Shown here: piece after piece, positions 1 to 6,022 of the stretch
Layout of the letters: every line of letters begins with the position of its first letter
Position numbering within the stretch: the stretch's first letter is position 1
Assembly (NCBI GenBank): GCA_030592985.1
Contig: JAUVIB010000215.1
Location: 1-6,022, forward strand
Length of the DNA: 6,022 nucleotides
Direction: 5' to 3'
From: Calditrichaceae bacterium
GTDB lineage: Bacteria > Calditrichota > Calditrichia > Calditrichales > Calditrichaceae
The notes under the pieces: model-generated
Databases searched by the model: none
Told to the model about the DNA's origin: nothing
What the model saw: only the letters and a program-made list of their open reading frames with translations
Translations under genes and position numbers: made by a program

Positions 1-1448
1 AAAAGAAATTAGATCAGGTGCAGAAAAATCTTAAATTCACAAATCATTTTATAATGATCGATCCCGGTGATTTGAAACTGGAAGAACCCTGGAAGTCATT
101 CAATGGAATGCTTGAAACAGGTGAATCGTTTCTATCGGATAATAAAGATTATGTCTTAAAAGCTATTGACGCTGTTAAAGCGGATGATTGGGCGACAATA
201 ATTTATACCTCAGGGACAACCGGTGAACCAAAAGGGGCCGTATTAACCCATCGAAATTTTATTAGTAATGTTGAAAATTCCACTAAGTTTCTGGAAGTAA
301 CTTCTGAGGATTCTTTCCTTTCCTTTTTACCTTTAAGCCATGTCTTTGAACGTATGGCAGGACATTATCTTAGTTGTTACCACGGGGCTATGGTTTCCTA
401 TGCTGAAAGTATTGATAAAGTGGCAGAGAATATGGGAGAAGTAAAACCGACTCTGATGGTATCCGTACCGAGATTATATGAAAAGATATATGCACGGGTT
501 CTTGAAGGGGTTGAATCCGGTTCACCTATTAAGCAAAAGATTTTTAATTGGGCGCTTAAGGTAGGCAGCGAATATATTGACAAAGTAATGAATCACAAAG
601 AGATCTCCGGTATTTTACAGTTTAAACGGAATTTGGCCTATAAATTGGTGTTTAGCAAGCTTGCAGAACGGGTTGGCGGCAGAATTCGATTTTTTGTTAG
701 TGGAGGCGCCCCATTATCAAAAGAAATTGCAGAATTTTTTGGCGCAGCCGGTTTGATTATTTTGGAGGGATATGGACTTACCGAAACTTCTCCTGTAATT
801 TCCGTCAATAGGCTCGATAAATTCAAATTTGGAGCAGTTGGTCCATTGCTTCCCAACGTGGAAGTTAAGATTGCCGATGATGGTGAAATTTTAACTCGCG
901 GAGATCATGTTATGGTCGGTTATTATAAAAAAGATGCCGATACCAAAGAGGCAATTGATGATGAAGGATGGTTTTATACCGGTGATATCGGTATTCTTGA
1001 TGATGATGGATTTTTAAAAATTACAGACAGAAAGAAAAATATAATTGTCACCTCCGGTGGGAAAAATATAGCTCCTACACGGATTGAAAATAGCTTAACC
1101 AACTCACCATTGATAGAACAGACAATGGTTGTAGGCGATAAAAGAAAGTTCTGTACGGCAGTCATTGTTGCCTCGGAAGAATCTTTGGCTAAATGGGCTG
1201 AGAAGAATGACATTCAATACGGTTCTTATAAAGAATTGGTTGGTTTGCCTGAAGTTAAGGAGCTATTAGCTAAAGAAGTTGTTAAAACGACTAAAAATCT
1301 GGCAAGTTATGAAACCATTAGGCAGTTTGTTCTTGCTGACGCTCCCTTTACTATCGAGACTGGTGAATTAACTCCCTCTCTAAAAGTCAAACGGCGTGTT
1401 GTATTAGAAAAATATGGTAAAAAGATTGATGATATGTATGATGTTTAA
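1..1448 (+). CDS. Long-chain fatty acid-CoA ligase (AMP-forming), 5'-truncated by window edge
   Basis: This enzyme activates fatty acids to acyl-CoA through an acyl-adenylate, in the cytoplasm or at the inner membrane. The reading frame is open to the left edge (first full codon at 3), so the GTG at 18 is internal and not the true start. About 480 residues are visible. Relatives of the FadD15/long-chain type are near 600, so roughly the first 110-120 are missing. All core adenylate-forming motifs are present. The P-loop YTSGTTGEPKG is at 204-236, EGYGLTETSPV at 765-797, and GWFYTGD with its ribose-binding Asp at 966-986. The hinge region TDRKKN is at 1023-1040. The C-terminal LTPSLKVKR carries the probable catalytic Lys at 1383-1385. 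The next gene starts 5 bases after the stop, so the two are probably co-transcribed and translationally coupled. The family call is secure. Chain-length preference cannot be read from the sequence. Confidence 0.95.
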   Translation, partial: KKLDQVQKNLKFTNHFIMIDPGDLKLEEPWKSFNGMLETGESFLSDNKDYVLKAIDAVKADDWATIIYTSGTTGEPKGAVLTHRNFISNVENSTKFLEVTSEDSFLSFLPLSHVFERMAGHYLSCYHGAMVSYAESIDKVAENMGEVKPTLMVSVPRLYEKIYARVLEGVESGSPIKQKIFNWALKVGSEYIDKVMNHKEISGILQFKRNLAYKLVFSKLAERVGGRIRFFVSGGAPLSKEIAEFFGAAGLIILEGYGLTETSPVISVNRLDKFKFGAVGPLLPNVEVKIADDGEILTRGDHVMVGYYKKDADTKEAIDDEGWFYTGDIGILDDDGFLKITDRKKNIIVTSGGKNIAPTRIENSLTNSPLIEQTMVVGDKRKFCTAVIVASEESLAKWAEKNDIQYGSYKELVGLPEVKELLAKEVVKTTKNLASYETIRQFVLADAPFTIETGELTPSLKVKRRVVLEKYGKKIDDMYDV

Positions 1449-1453
1449 TAATA

Positions 1454-1984
1454 ATGGGTGAAATACATATTCACATACCGGTAAAATTATTTGCGGCAAT
1501 TTCCTTTGGGAAGGGGATTGCCGTATCTTTTTTAACCGATAAAATTGAGTCCCTCTTAGGTTCAATTGATTCAGCATTAGAGGATTTTAAAGTTGATGAT
1601 TTTACATCCTATTATCAAAAAGAGATGGGGAAGGATGTAACGAAGAAAATAATTTCATTTTCCAGGTTAATTCAACCTGACATGCTTCCTGAAATAAAAA
1701 TTGCCACGAATAAATTGGAAAATGAATTTCGAAATGAGGATAAAAGGGCAGTCAATATTGACCCCGGTTATCTGACTCAGGCTAAGATTGTTTTGGCTAC
1801 TACAAAAGATTATAGTCACCGCTTGTATTTGGCGCATGGAATTTTTGCCGATTTACATATGACATGGTCAGCAAATTCATATCATACACAATCATGGACC
1901 TATCCCGATTATGCCCAAAAAGCAACTTTAGATTATTTTAATAATTTAAGAAAAATTTATCTTGAAAATTTATCCGGAAAATAA
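1454..1984 (+). CDS. DUF4416 family protein
   Basis: This is a 176-residue soluble protein with no signal peptide or membrane segment. It matches the DUF4416 family, whose biochemical role I do not know. Family hallmarks, from memory, are PVKLF (residues 9-13), SYYQKEMG (52-59), NIDPGYL (101-107), the block AKIVLATTKDYSHRLYL (110-126) and WTYPDY (148-153). The length is normal for the family and all conserved blocks are present, so the gene looks intact. The many invariant polar residues (Asp103, Lys118, His122, Arg123, Asp152) suggest an enzyme or ligand-binding protein, but that is inference. The ATG lies 5 bases after the stop of the acyl-CoA ligase. No Shine-Dalgarno is visible between them, so initiation probably depends on translational coupling. 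Some relatives may carry vague names such as GTP-binding protein; no P-loop GTPase motif is visible here. Confidence 0.9.
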   Translation: MGEIHIHIPVKLFAAISFGKGIAVSFLTDKIESLLGSIDSALEDFKVDDFTSYYQKEMGKDVTKKIISFSRLIQPDMLPEIKIATNKLENEFRNEDKRAVNIDPGYLTQAKIVLATTKDYSHRLYLAHGIFADLHMTWSANSYHTQSWTYPDYAQKATLDYFNNLRKIYLENLSGK

Positions 1985-2000
1985 AATCAGAAAGAAAATA

Positions 2001-2801
2001 ATGAAAAATATTTGCTGTATGCTGCTATTTATATTTTTGGGAATGCTTATTGTTCAAGCGGATAATGGTGTAAAACATCCACTTACACTCGGGGAGCGTT
2101 TAACCTTTAAACTCCGATATGGATTTATCCGGGCAGGGACTGCAACGATGAGTATACTCGAAGAGACGGAAATAGACGGGGAAAATGTACTGCATATTCA
2201 AACAATCGCTAAAAGTTCATCAGGATTTAGTTGGATTTATAAGGTGGAAGATGTTGTCTCGACTTATATTAGGATACCCGAGTTCTATCCTATTCGTTTC
2301 GAAAAAAAATTACGAGAAGGTAGTTATTACGCGGATCAATTTTTAGATTTTTATCCTGAGGATTCGTTAGTCATCGTTGAATTTATAAGGTATGACGATG
2401 ATATGAAGGTGAAAAAGAGGGAATTGAAAGAAATAAAATCACCGCCATTTGTCCAGGATGTTTTGTCGGCTTTTTATATTGTGAGAACGATGGATTTAAC
2501 AGTTGGAGAACCAGTATTTATAACAACGGTGGAAAAGCATAAAATATATGATCTTAAAGTTCTTGTTCATAAAAAAGAAACCATTGAGGTAGAGGCTGGA
2601 AAGTTTAAATGCATTGTTATTGAGCCGATATTAAAAGAAGAAGGTATTTTTAAAAATAAAGGTAAACTAAAAATATGGCTTACCGATGATGAGTTAAAAA
2701 TTCCGGTTCAAATGAAAACTGAGGTTGTCGTTGGGTCAATAACTACAGAGCTTATGAAGATTGAAGGTATTCATAAGAAAATTAAAGCAAAAATAAAATA
2801 G
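2001..2801 (+). CDS. DUF3108 family exported protein
   Basis: This is a 266-residue protein predicted to be exported to the periplasm. It has a Lys-2 start, a hydrophobic core at about residues 4-19, and a likely signal peptidase I site after VQA (residue 20). There is no lipobox cysteine at the cleavage site. The mature part opens with LGERLTFKLRYGFIRAGTATM, which is the DUF3108 signature, followed by alternating beta strands with no catalytic motif. The fold is probably a beta-rich barrel or half-barrel. The family function is unknown; an envelope or lipid-related role is a guess. An in-frame TTG at 1962 would overlap the preceding gene and put 13 charged residues ahead of the signal peptide. 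The ATG at 2001 is preferred because it gives a proper signal sequence and a 16-base gap. It is followed after 9 bases by the M64 peptidase, so both exported proteins probably come from one mRNA. Confidence 0.85.
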   Translation: MKNICCMLLFIFLGMLIVQADNGVKHPLTLGERLTFKLRYGFIRAGTATMSILEETEIDGENVLHIQTIAKSSSGFSWIYKVEDVVSTYIRIPEFYPIRFEKKLREGSYYADQFLDFYPEDSLVIVEFIRYDDDMKVKKRELKEIKSPPFVQDVLSAFYIVRTMDLTVGEPVFITTVEKHKIYDLKVLVHKKETIEVEAGKFKCIVIEPILKEEGIFKNKGKLKIWLTDDELKIPVQMKTEVVVGSITTELMKIEGIHKKIKAKIK

Positions 2802-2810
2802 GTTTTTTAT

Positions 2811-4283
2811 ATGAATCATATCTTTAGAAATTCATTGCTGATATTAGTGATACCTATCATAATATTAGCGGCGCCAAATGTAGTATTTGATACTTATTTT
2901 ACTAATCGTTCGATGCGAATCGACTTTTATCATTCAGGCGATAAAATCAGAGATCAAATCACCTTAGATCATGTTTACAAAGAAGGTATCTGGAGCGGCA
3001 GTTTAAGTAATTTAATCGATCCCTTTAATAATGGAAAATATTCTTATAAACTATACGATACAAAGCAAAACAAATTACTGTTTTCAAAAGGTTATAACAG
3101 CTATTTTGCTGAATACAGGACGACAGCAAAGGCAGCAGAATGTATCCAAAGAACCTATCACGAATCAGCCATCGTTCCATTCCCAAAGAATAAAGTACGT
3201 TTTGCGGTTGAAGCGCGTGACAGGAATAATAAATTATATGAAATTTTTTCTACAATAATTGATCCGGCTTCTGTTGATATCATTGAAAATAAAATGACGA
3301 AAGATATAGAGATTGTTGAATACCTGATTAATGGAGACGTTCATAAAAAAATTGACCTGTTATTTGTTGCTGAGGGTTACACTGGGGAAGAGTACGAAAA
3401 GTTTAAGAATGATATGAAACATTTCAGTAATTATTTTTTTACTCAACAACCCTACGAATCCAATAAAAGTAGTTTTAACATACGCGGCGTTTTTAAACCA
3501 TCGGACGAGAGCGGGTGCGATGAGCCAACGCATGGGTACTATAAAAATACAGTTATAGGCGCAACCTTTAATTCTATGGGATCACCTCGTTATCTTTTGA
3601 CAGAAAAAAACAAGGTTTTGCATGATATTGCCGCTGCGGCGCCTTATGATGCTTTGCTAATCATGGTTAATCATACACGTTATGGCGGTGGTGGTATTTA
3701 TAATTTTTATCTAACTTTTACTTCCGATAACCCATGGAAAGATTTTGTCTTTATTCATGAATTTGGCCACTCTTTTGCCGGTTTGGCTGATGAATATTAC
3801 TCTTCAAGCACGGCGTATGATGAATTTTATGTCTCAGGTATAGAACCGCTGGAACCGAATATTACGGCTCTATTGAATCCCAATGAATTGAAGTGGAAGG
3901 ATTTGGTTGATGAGAATACATCCATTCCCACACTTTGGGATAAAGATAATTATGACAGCCTGAGTATAGAATATCAAAGGATTAGGACTAAGTTGAATAA
4001 CAAAATAGCAGAATTAAAAAGAAGTGACGCTTCTGAATCTGAAATAATAAATATGCAACAGAAGTCCGATAGTACAGGGAAAAAACATGCTGCTTTGCTT
4101 AAAAATATGATTAACGAAAATAAAAACTATAAAACGGTAGGGGCCTATGAAGGCGCCGGTTATTTATCGAAAGGTATGTATCGTCCGCAATTGGATTGTA
4201 TTATGAAAAGTAAGAACGCCGATGGATACTGTGCGGTTTGTAAAAAGAGAATCGTTGAAATGATACGCTATTATTCCGAATAA
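2811..4283 (+). CDS. Exported M64 family zinc metallopeptidase (IgA-peptidase-like)
   Basis: This is a secreted or periplasmic zinc endopeptidase of 490 residues. A signal peptide covers residues 1 to about 20-21, with a hydrophobic run at 9-20 and Ala-Ala before Pro22. A beta-rich M64 N-terminal domain follows to about residue 150. The catalytic domain opens at DLLFVAEGYT (182-191) and continues through ESGCDEPTHG (233-242). The zinc site is HEFGHSFAGLADEYY, with His316, catalytic Glu317 and His320. The third ligand cannot be fixed by eye. The C-terminus has the family pattern EGAGY...YRPQLDCIM...CAVC, with Cys463, Cys474 and Cys477. Residues about 375-440 form a Lys/Glu-rich, probably helical insertion between IPT and the EGAGY block. 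The protein ends at YYSE with no sorting domain or C-terminal anchor. The founding member cleaves IgA, but family membership does not predict that substrate here. A weak AGG lies 8 bases before the ATG. It is the last gene of the presumed operon. Confidence 0.93.
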   Translation: MNHIFRNSLLILVIPIIILAAPNVVFDTYFTNRSMRIDFYHSGDKIRDQITLDHVYKEGIWSGSLSNLIDPFNNGKYSYKLYDTKQNKLLFSKGYNSYFAEYRTTAKAAECIQRTYHESAIVPFPKNKVRFAVEARDRNNKLYEIFSTIIDPASVDIIENKMTKDIEIVEYLINGDVHKKIDLLFVAEGYTGEEYEKFKNDMKHFSNYFFTQQPYESNKSSFNIRGVFKPSDESGCDEPTHGYYKNTVIGATFNSMGSPRYLLTEKNKVLHDIAAAAPYDALLIMVNHTRYGGGGIYNFYLTFTSDNPWKDFVFIHEFGHSFAGLADEYYSSSTAYDEFYVSGIEPLEPNITALLNPNELKWKDLVDENTSIPTLWDKDNYDSLSIEYQRIRTKLNNKIAELKRSDASESEIINMQQKSDSTGKKHAALLKNMINENKNYKTVGAYEGAGYLSKGMYRPQLDCIMKSKNADGYCAVCKKRIVEMIRYYSE

Positions 4284-4321
4284 TTATGAGCAATACATAA
4301 AACTTGGTCCAAAGCGCTTCC

Positions 4322-4355
4322 TCGGTTTGTCCCTTTTTTTGGGAAGAAATTCCGA
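4322..4355 (+). terminator. Imperfect hairpin after the M64 gene, possible terminator
   Basis: The outer arms TCGG and CCGA pair, then TTT with AAA, then TCCC with GGGA around a T7 loop, with small bulges between. It lies 38 bases after the peptidase stop, where an operon end is expected. There is no T-tract after the 3' arm, so it is not a classical intrinsic terminator. It could be an mRNA 3'-end stabiliser, or chance. Confidence 0.3.
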
Positions 4356-4418
4356 TACTATAAAATAATTAGCCACGAATCCTACCAAGTCGGACACAGT
4401 GCACGAATAAAAACATTT

Positions 4419-4446
4419 TTGGAGCTTTAGTTTCATATTGTATAAA
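4419..4446 (+). promoter_or_regulatory. Possible sigma-70-type promoter for the FAD-dependent reductase
   Basis: TATAAA at 4441-4446 is one base from the consensus -10. TTGGAG at 4419-4424 is a poor -35 with a 16-base spacer. The position fits a transcript with a short 5' leader before the TTG start at 4494. The surrounding DNA is AT-rich, so a chance match is quite possible. A second candidate -10, TATATC at 4451-4456, has no convincing -35. Confidence 0.3.
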
Positions 4447-4483
4447 ATTGTATATCTTTTGAGACACAACCCTTGTACTAAAC

Positions 4484-4490
4484 GGAGAAG
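4484..4490 (+). promoter_or_regulatory. Ribosome binding site that fixes a TTG start
   Basis: GGAGAAG lies with its GGAG core 6 bases before the TTG at 4494, which is ideal spacing. No ATG or GTG occurs in frame between here and the FAD-binding motif, so this site decides the start of the reductase gene. It is the clearest Shine-Dalgarno in the window. Confidence 0.75.
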
Positions 4491-4493
4491 ATA

Positions 4494-5732
4494 TTGGGTA
4501 CAAAAAAAGAAATTTATGATTTAATAATTATTGGCGCCGGACCGGCCGGTTCAGCTGCTGCTCTCTATGCAAAAAAACATAATTTAAAAACTTTATTACT
4601 GGAAAAATCTAAATATCCCCGCGATAAAATTTGTGGCGATGCTATTTCAGGCAAATCGATGGGCGTCCTTAATGATCTTGGATTATTAGAAGAGATTCAA
4701 AAACTTCCGGGAAATGTTATCAATAGTTTCGGATTTGGAAGTCCAAACGGTAAGATGATTGAAATTCCTATCGGCAGAAAAGATAGGGGAGAAGTGCCAA
4801 ATGGTCTGGTTATTCAGAGAAAACTCTTTGATCATTTCTTGTTTAAACAAGCGAAACAGGCGGCTTCAAAAACAATTGAAGAGTTTACTGTTACTGATGT
4901 AATTATTGAAAATAACATGGTAACAGGCGTTGTTGGAAAAGATAAATTAAGTGATGAAGCGATCCGCTTTTACGGGAAGATAATTATTGGCGCTGATGGT
5001 TTTCAATCGATTATTGCCAGAAAAACGGATATATATCTGCATGATCCAAAACATTGGGTTGTTGCTTTACGACAATACTATAAAAATGTCAAGGTAAATG
5101 ACGGAGTGATAGAAATCCACTTTGTAAACGAAATTATTCCCGGATACTTTTGGATATTTCCGATGAATGACGGCATTGTAAATGTGGGTATTGGAATGCT
5201 GCATGAAGCCATTAAGAAGAATAAAATTGATTTAAAAAAAGCGATGGATTTGATTATTAAAAAAAACACGCTATTTCGGGATCGTTTTGTTGATGCACAG
5301 CCATTAGAGGAACCTAAAGGGTGGAATCTGCCTGTAGGTAGTACACGGCGCAAAATTACCGGCAATGGCTTTATGCTGCTTGGTGATGCGGCCGGTTTGA
5401 TTGATCCTTTTAGCGGCGAGGGAATAGGAAACGCTCTTTTCTCTGCGAAAATAGCTATTGAACAGGCAGTCAGGGCAATAAAAACGGGTAATGTTAGCGA
5501 TAAGTATTTAATGATGTATGAAGAGACTCTTTGGAAGAAAATCGGAGTAGAATTGCGTTTAAGTACGAAAATGCAAAAACTGGGACGTAATAAATTTCTG
5601 CTTAATCTTGTCATAAATAAAGCCTATAGAAATCCTGAAATAAACAAGTTGTTAACGGATATAATAACCGGAAGAATTCCTAAAACAAAATTGATAAATC
5701 CATTGTTTTATCTTAAGATTCTCTTTAATTAG
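4494..5732 (+). CDS. Geranylgeranyl reductase family FAD-dependent oxidoreductase
   Basis: This is a 412-residue flavoprotein of the geranylgeranyl reductase family, of normal length. The N-terminal dinucleotide fold has GAGPAG (14-19) with Glu37 at the end of the second strand for the FAD ribose. The family motif YPRDKICGD (41-49) follows, with Cys47 near the expected substrate pocket. GADG (166-169) and YFWIFP (218-223) come next, then the second FAD motif GDAAGLIDPFSGEGIG (297-312). No signal peptide is present, so the protein is cytoplasmic or peripheral to the membrane. Family members saturate isoprenoid double bonds in archaeal lipids, in chlorophyll geranylgeranyl chains, or in the menaquinone side chain (MenJ). 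Which applies here is unknown; a quinone or other polyprenyl substrate is my guess. Translation starts at TTG, 6 bases after a GGAG. The gene probably has its own promoter in the 210-base gap upstream. No neighbour in the window points to an isoprenoid pathway. Confidence 0.92.
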   Translation: MGTKKEIYDLIIIGAGPAGSAAALYAKKHNLKTLLLEKSKYPRDKICGDAISGKSMGVLNDLGLLEEIQKLPGNVINSFGFGSPNGKMIEIPIGRKDRGEVPNGLVIQRKLFDHFLFKQAKQAASKTIEEFTVTDVIIENNMVTGVVGKDKLSDEAIRFYGKIIIGADGFQSIIARKTDIYLHDPKHWVVALRQYYKNVKVNDGVIEIHFVNEIIPGYFWIFPMNDGIVNVGIGMLHEAIKKNKIDLKKAMDLIIKKNTLFRDRFVDAQPLEEPKGWNLPVGSTRRKITGNGFMLLGDAAGLIDPFSGEGIGNALFSAKIAIEQAVRAIKTGNVSDKYLMMYEETLWKKIGVELRLSTKMQKLGRNKFLLNLVINKAYRNPEINKLLTDIITGRIPKTKLINPLFYLKILFN

Positions 5733-5737
5733 AAAAT

Positions 5738-5763
5738 AGAAGGATATTAATTTTATAAATTAA
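5738..5763 (+). promoter_or_regulatory. Orphan Shine-Dalgarno and AT-only inverted repeat before the symporter gene
   Basis: AGAAGGA (5738-5744) is an excellent Shine-Dalgarno, but it lies 31 bases before the symporter ATG, too far for normal use. Between them is a perfect 7-base inverted repeat, TTAATTT-TAT-AAATTAA (5747-5763). Folding it would bring the site closer to the ATG. The arms are AT-only, so it is a weak hairpin and could instead be an operator or chance. Confidence 0.3.
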
Positions 5764-5775
5764 GTGTAATAAGCG

Positions 5776-6022
5776 ATGAAAAAGAAAACACTTTCCACAA
5801 AAGTTCTGATTGGATTGGCTGCAGGCCTATTCTTTGGATTTATGTTTGGTGAAGAGGTTGCCTGGTTTTCTGTGCCTGGTGATATCTTTATTGGCTTACT
5901 TCAAATGACCGTATTACCCTATATTATGATTTCCTTAATCGTTAATATCGGACGTTTATCGCTCGAAAGCGGTAAAGAGCTTATTAAGTACGGTTTAATT
6001 TTTCTTTTGTTTTTAGTGATTA
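5776..6022 (+). CDS. Dicarboxylate/amino acid:cation symporter (DAACS/SLC1 family), 3'-truncated by window edge
   Basis: Only the first 82 residues are visible; the frame runs off the right edge without a stop. The protein starts with the basic segment MKKKTLSTK, then a first membrane helix (about residues 10-25, LIGLAAGLFFGFMFG). The block GDIFIGLLQMTVLPYIMISLIVNI (35-58, with the Gln43-Met44 and Pro48 region) is the second helix typical of sodium- or proton-coupled glutamate/aspartate/C4-dicarboxylate carriers. A third hydrophobic segment begins near residue 73. The substrate-binding hairpins lie in the missing C-terminal part, so the substrate cannot be assigned. The start is well bounded: an in-frame TAA at 5770-5772 leaves only one codon before the ATG. 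There is no close Shine-Dalgarno. The 43-base gap leaves co-transcription with the reductase possible. Confidence 0.87.
   Translation, partial: MKKKTLSTKVLIGLAAGLFFGFMFGEEVAWFSVPGDIFIGLLQMTVLPYIMISLIVNIGRLSLESGKELIKYGLIFLLFLVI

Larger units (their letters stand above)
4284..4493. other. Intergenic region between M64 peptidase and FAD-dependent reductase
   Basis: These 210 bases hold no credible gene. The left part contains an imperfect hairpin (4322-4355) inside a pair of 7-base complementary arms (4302-4308 and 4384-4390). The middle has two copies of CACGAAT (4374-4380 and 4402-4408) and the palindrome GTGCAC (4399-4404). The right part is AT-rich and promoter-like, ending in a clear ribosome binding site. 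The gap is much longer than the others in the window, so it probably separates two transcription units. Confidence 0.6.

Noticed and set aside
18..20. GTG as the start of the acyl-CoA ligase.
   Set aside because: The frame stays open to the window edge, the preceding residues KKLDQ fit the family, and more than 100 N-terminal residues are missing compared with relatives.
1962..2000. TTG at 1962 as the start of the DUF3108 gene.
   Set aside because: It would overlap the preceding gene by 23 bases and place a charged 13-residue extension before a normal signal peptide; the ATG at 2001 fits better.
3031..3258. A 75-residue + strand frame overlapping the M64 gene.
   Set aside because: It lies wholly inside the M64 coding region in another frame and has no recognisable motif.
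4453..4461. TATCTTTTG as a Bacteroidetes-type -7 element.
   Set aside because: The nearest upstream TTTG (4418-4421) is about 31 bases away, too far for the usual -33 spacing, so a sigma-70-like reading was preferred.
4284..4469. A 61-residue open frame on the - strand filling the intergenic gap.
   Set aside because: It starts with TTG and its purine-rich AAGGG lies directly against the start with no spacing. It has Cys/Tyr-rich low-quality composition, matches no family I know, and ends exactly at the M64 stop.
5078..5614. A 178-residue open frame on the - strand inside the reductase gene.
   Set aside because: It is antisense to the strongly conserved FAD-binding region of a confidently assigned gene. 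Its Ser/Pro/Ile-rich composition is typical of a shadow frame.

Overview
The window is AT-rich bacterial DNA with every recognisable gene on the + strand. It holds six protein genes: four complete, plus one cut by each window edge. The FAD reductase start has a clear Shine-Dalgarno, while most other starts look weak or coupled to the gene before. The mix of an M64 zinc peptidase, a DUF3108 exported protein, a DUF4416 protein and a geranylgeranyl-reductase-like enzyme suits a Gram-negative of the FCB superphylum or a related candidate phylum such as Calditrichota, Marinimicrobia or Ignavibacteriota. That placement is a weak inference from gene content and base composition. No rRNA, tRNA, CRISPR array, insertion sequence or phage gene was seen.

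Positions 1-4283 hold four tightly packed genes that look like one operon. They are the C-terminal part of a long-chain acyl-CoA synthetase (stop at 1448), a complete DUF4416 protein (1454-1984), a DUF3108 protein with a signal peptide (2001-2801), and an exported M64 metallopeptidase (2811-4283). The gaps are 5, 16 and 9 bases. The first two products are predicted cytoplasmic and the last two exported. A shared job in lipid or envelope work is possible but not shown.

Positions 4284-4493 are the only sizeable gap (210 bases). It has an imperfect hairpin, a pair of distant 7-base inverted arms, a short direct repeat and a possible sigma-70-type promoter. It ends in a good ribosome binding site for the next gene, which starts with TTG.

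Positions 4494-6022 hold a geranylgeranyl-reductase-family flavoenzyme (4494-5732). After a 43-base gap comes the start of a dicarboxylate/amino acid:cation symporter (5776 to the window end). That gap contains an orphan Shine-Dalgarno and a perfect AT-only inverted repeat.

This is mostly ordinary chromosomal housekeeping and accessory content. I found no convincing new multi-gene system. The points most worth a second look are the acyl-CoA synthetase/DUF4416 coupling, the unknown substrate of the reductase, and the lysine-rich insertion in the M64 peptidase.
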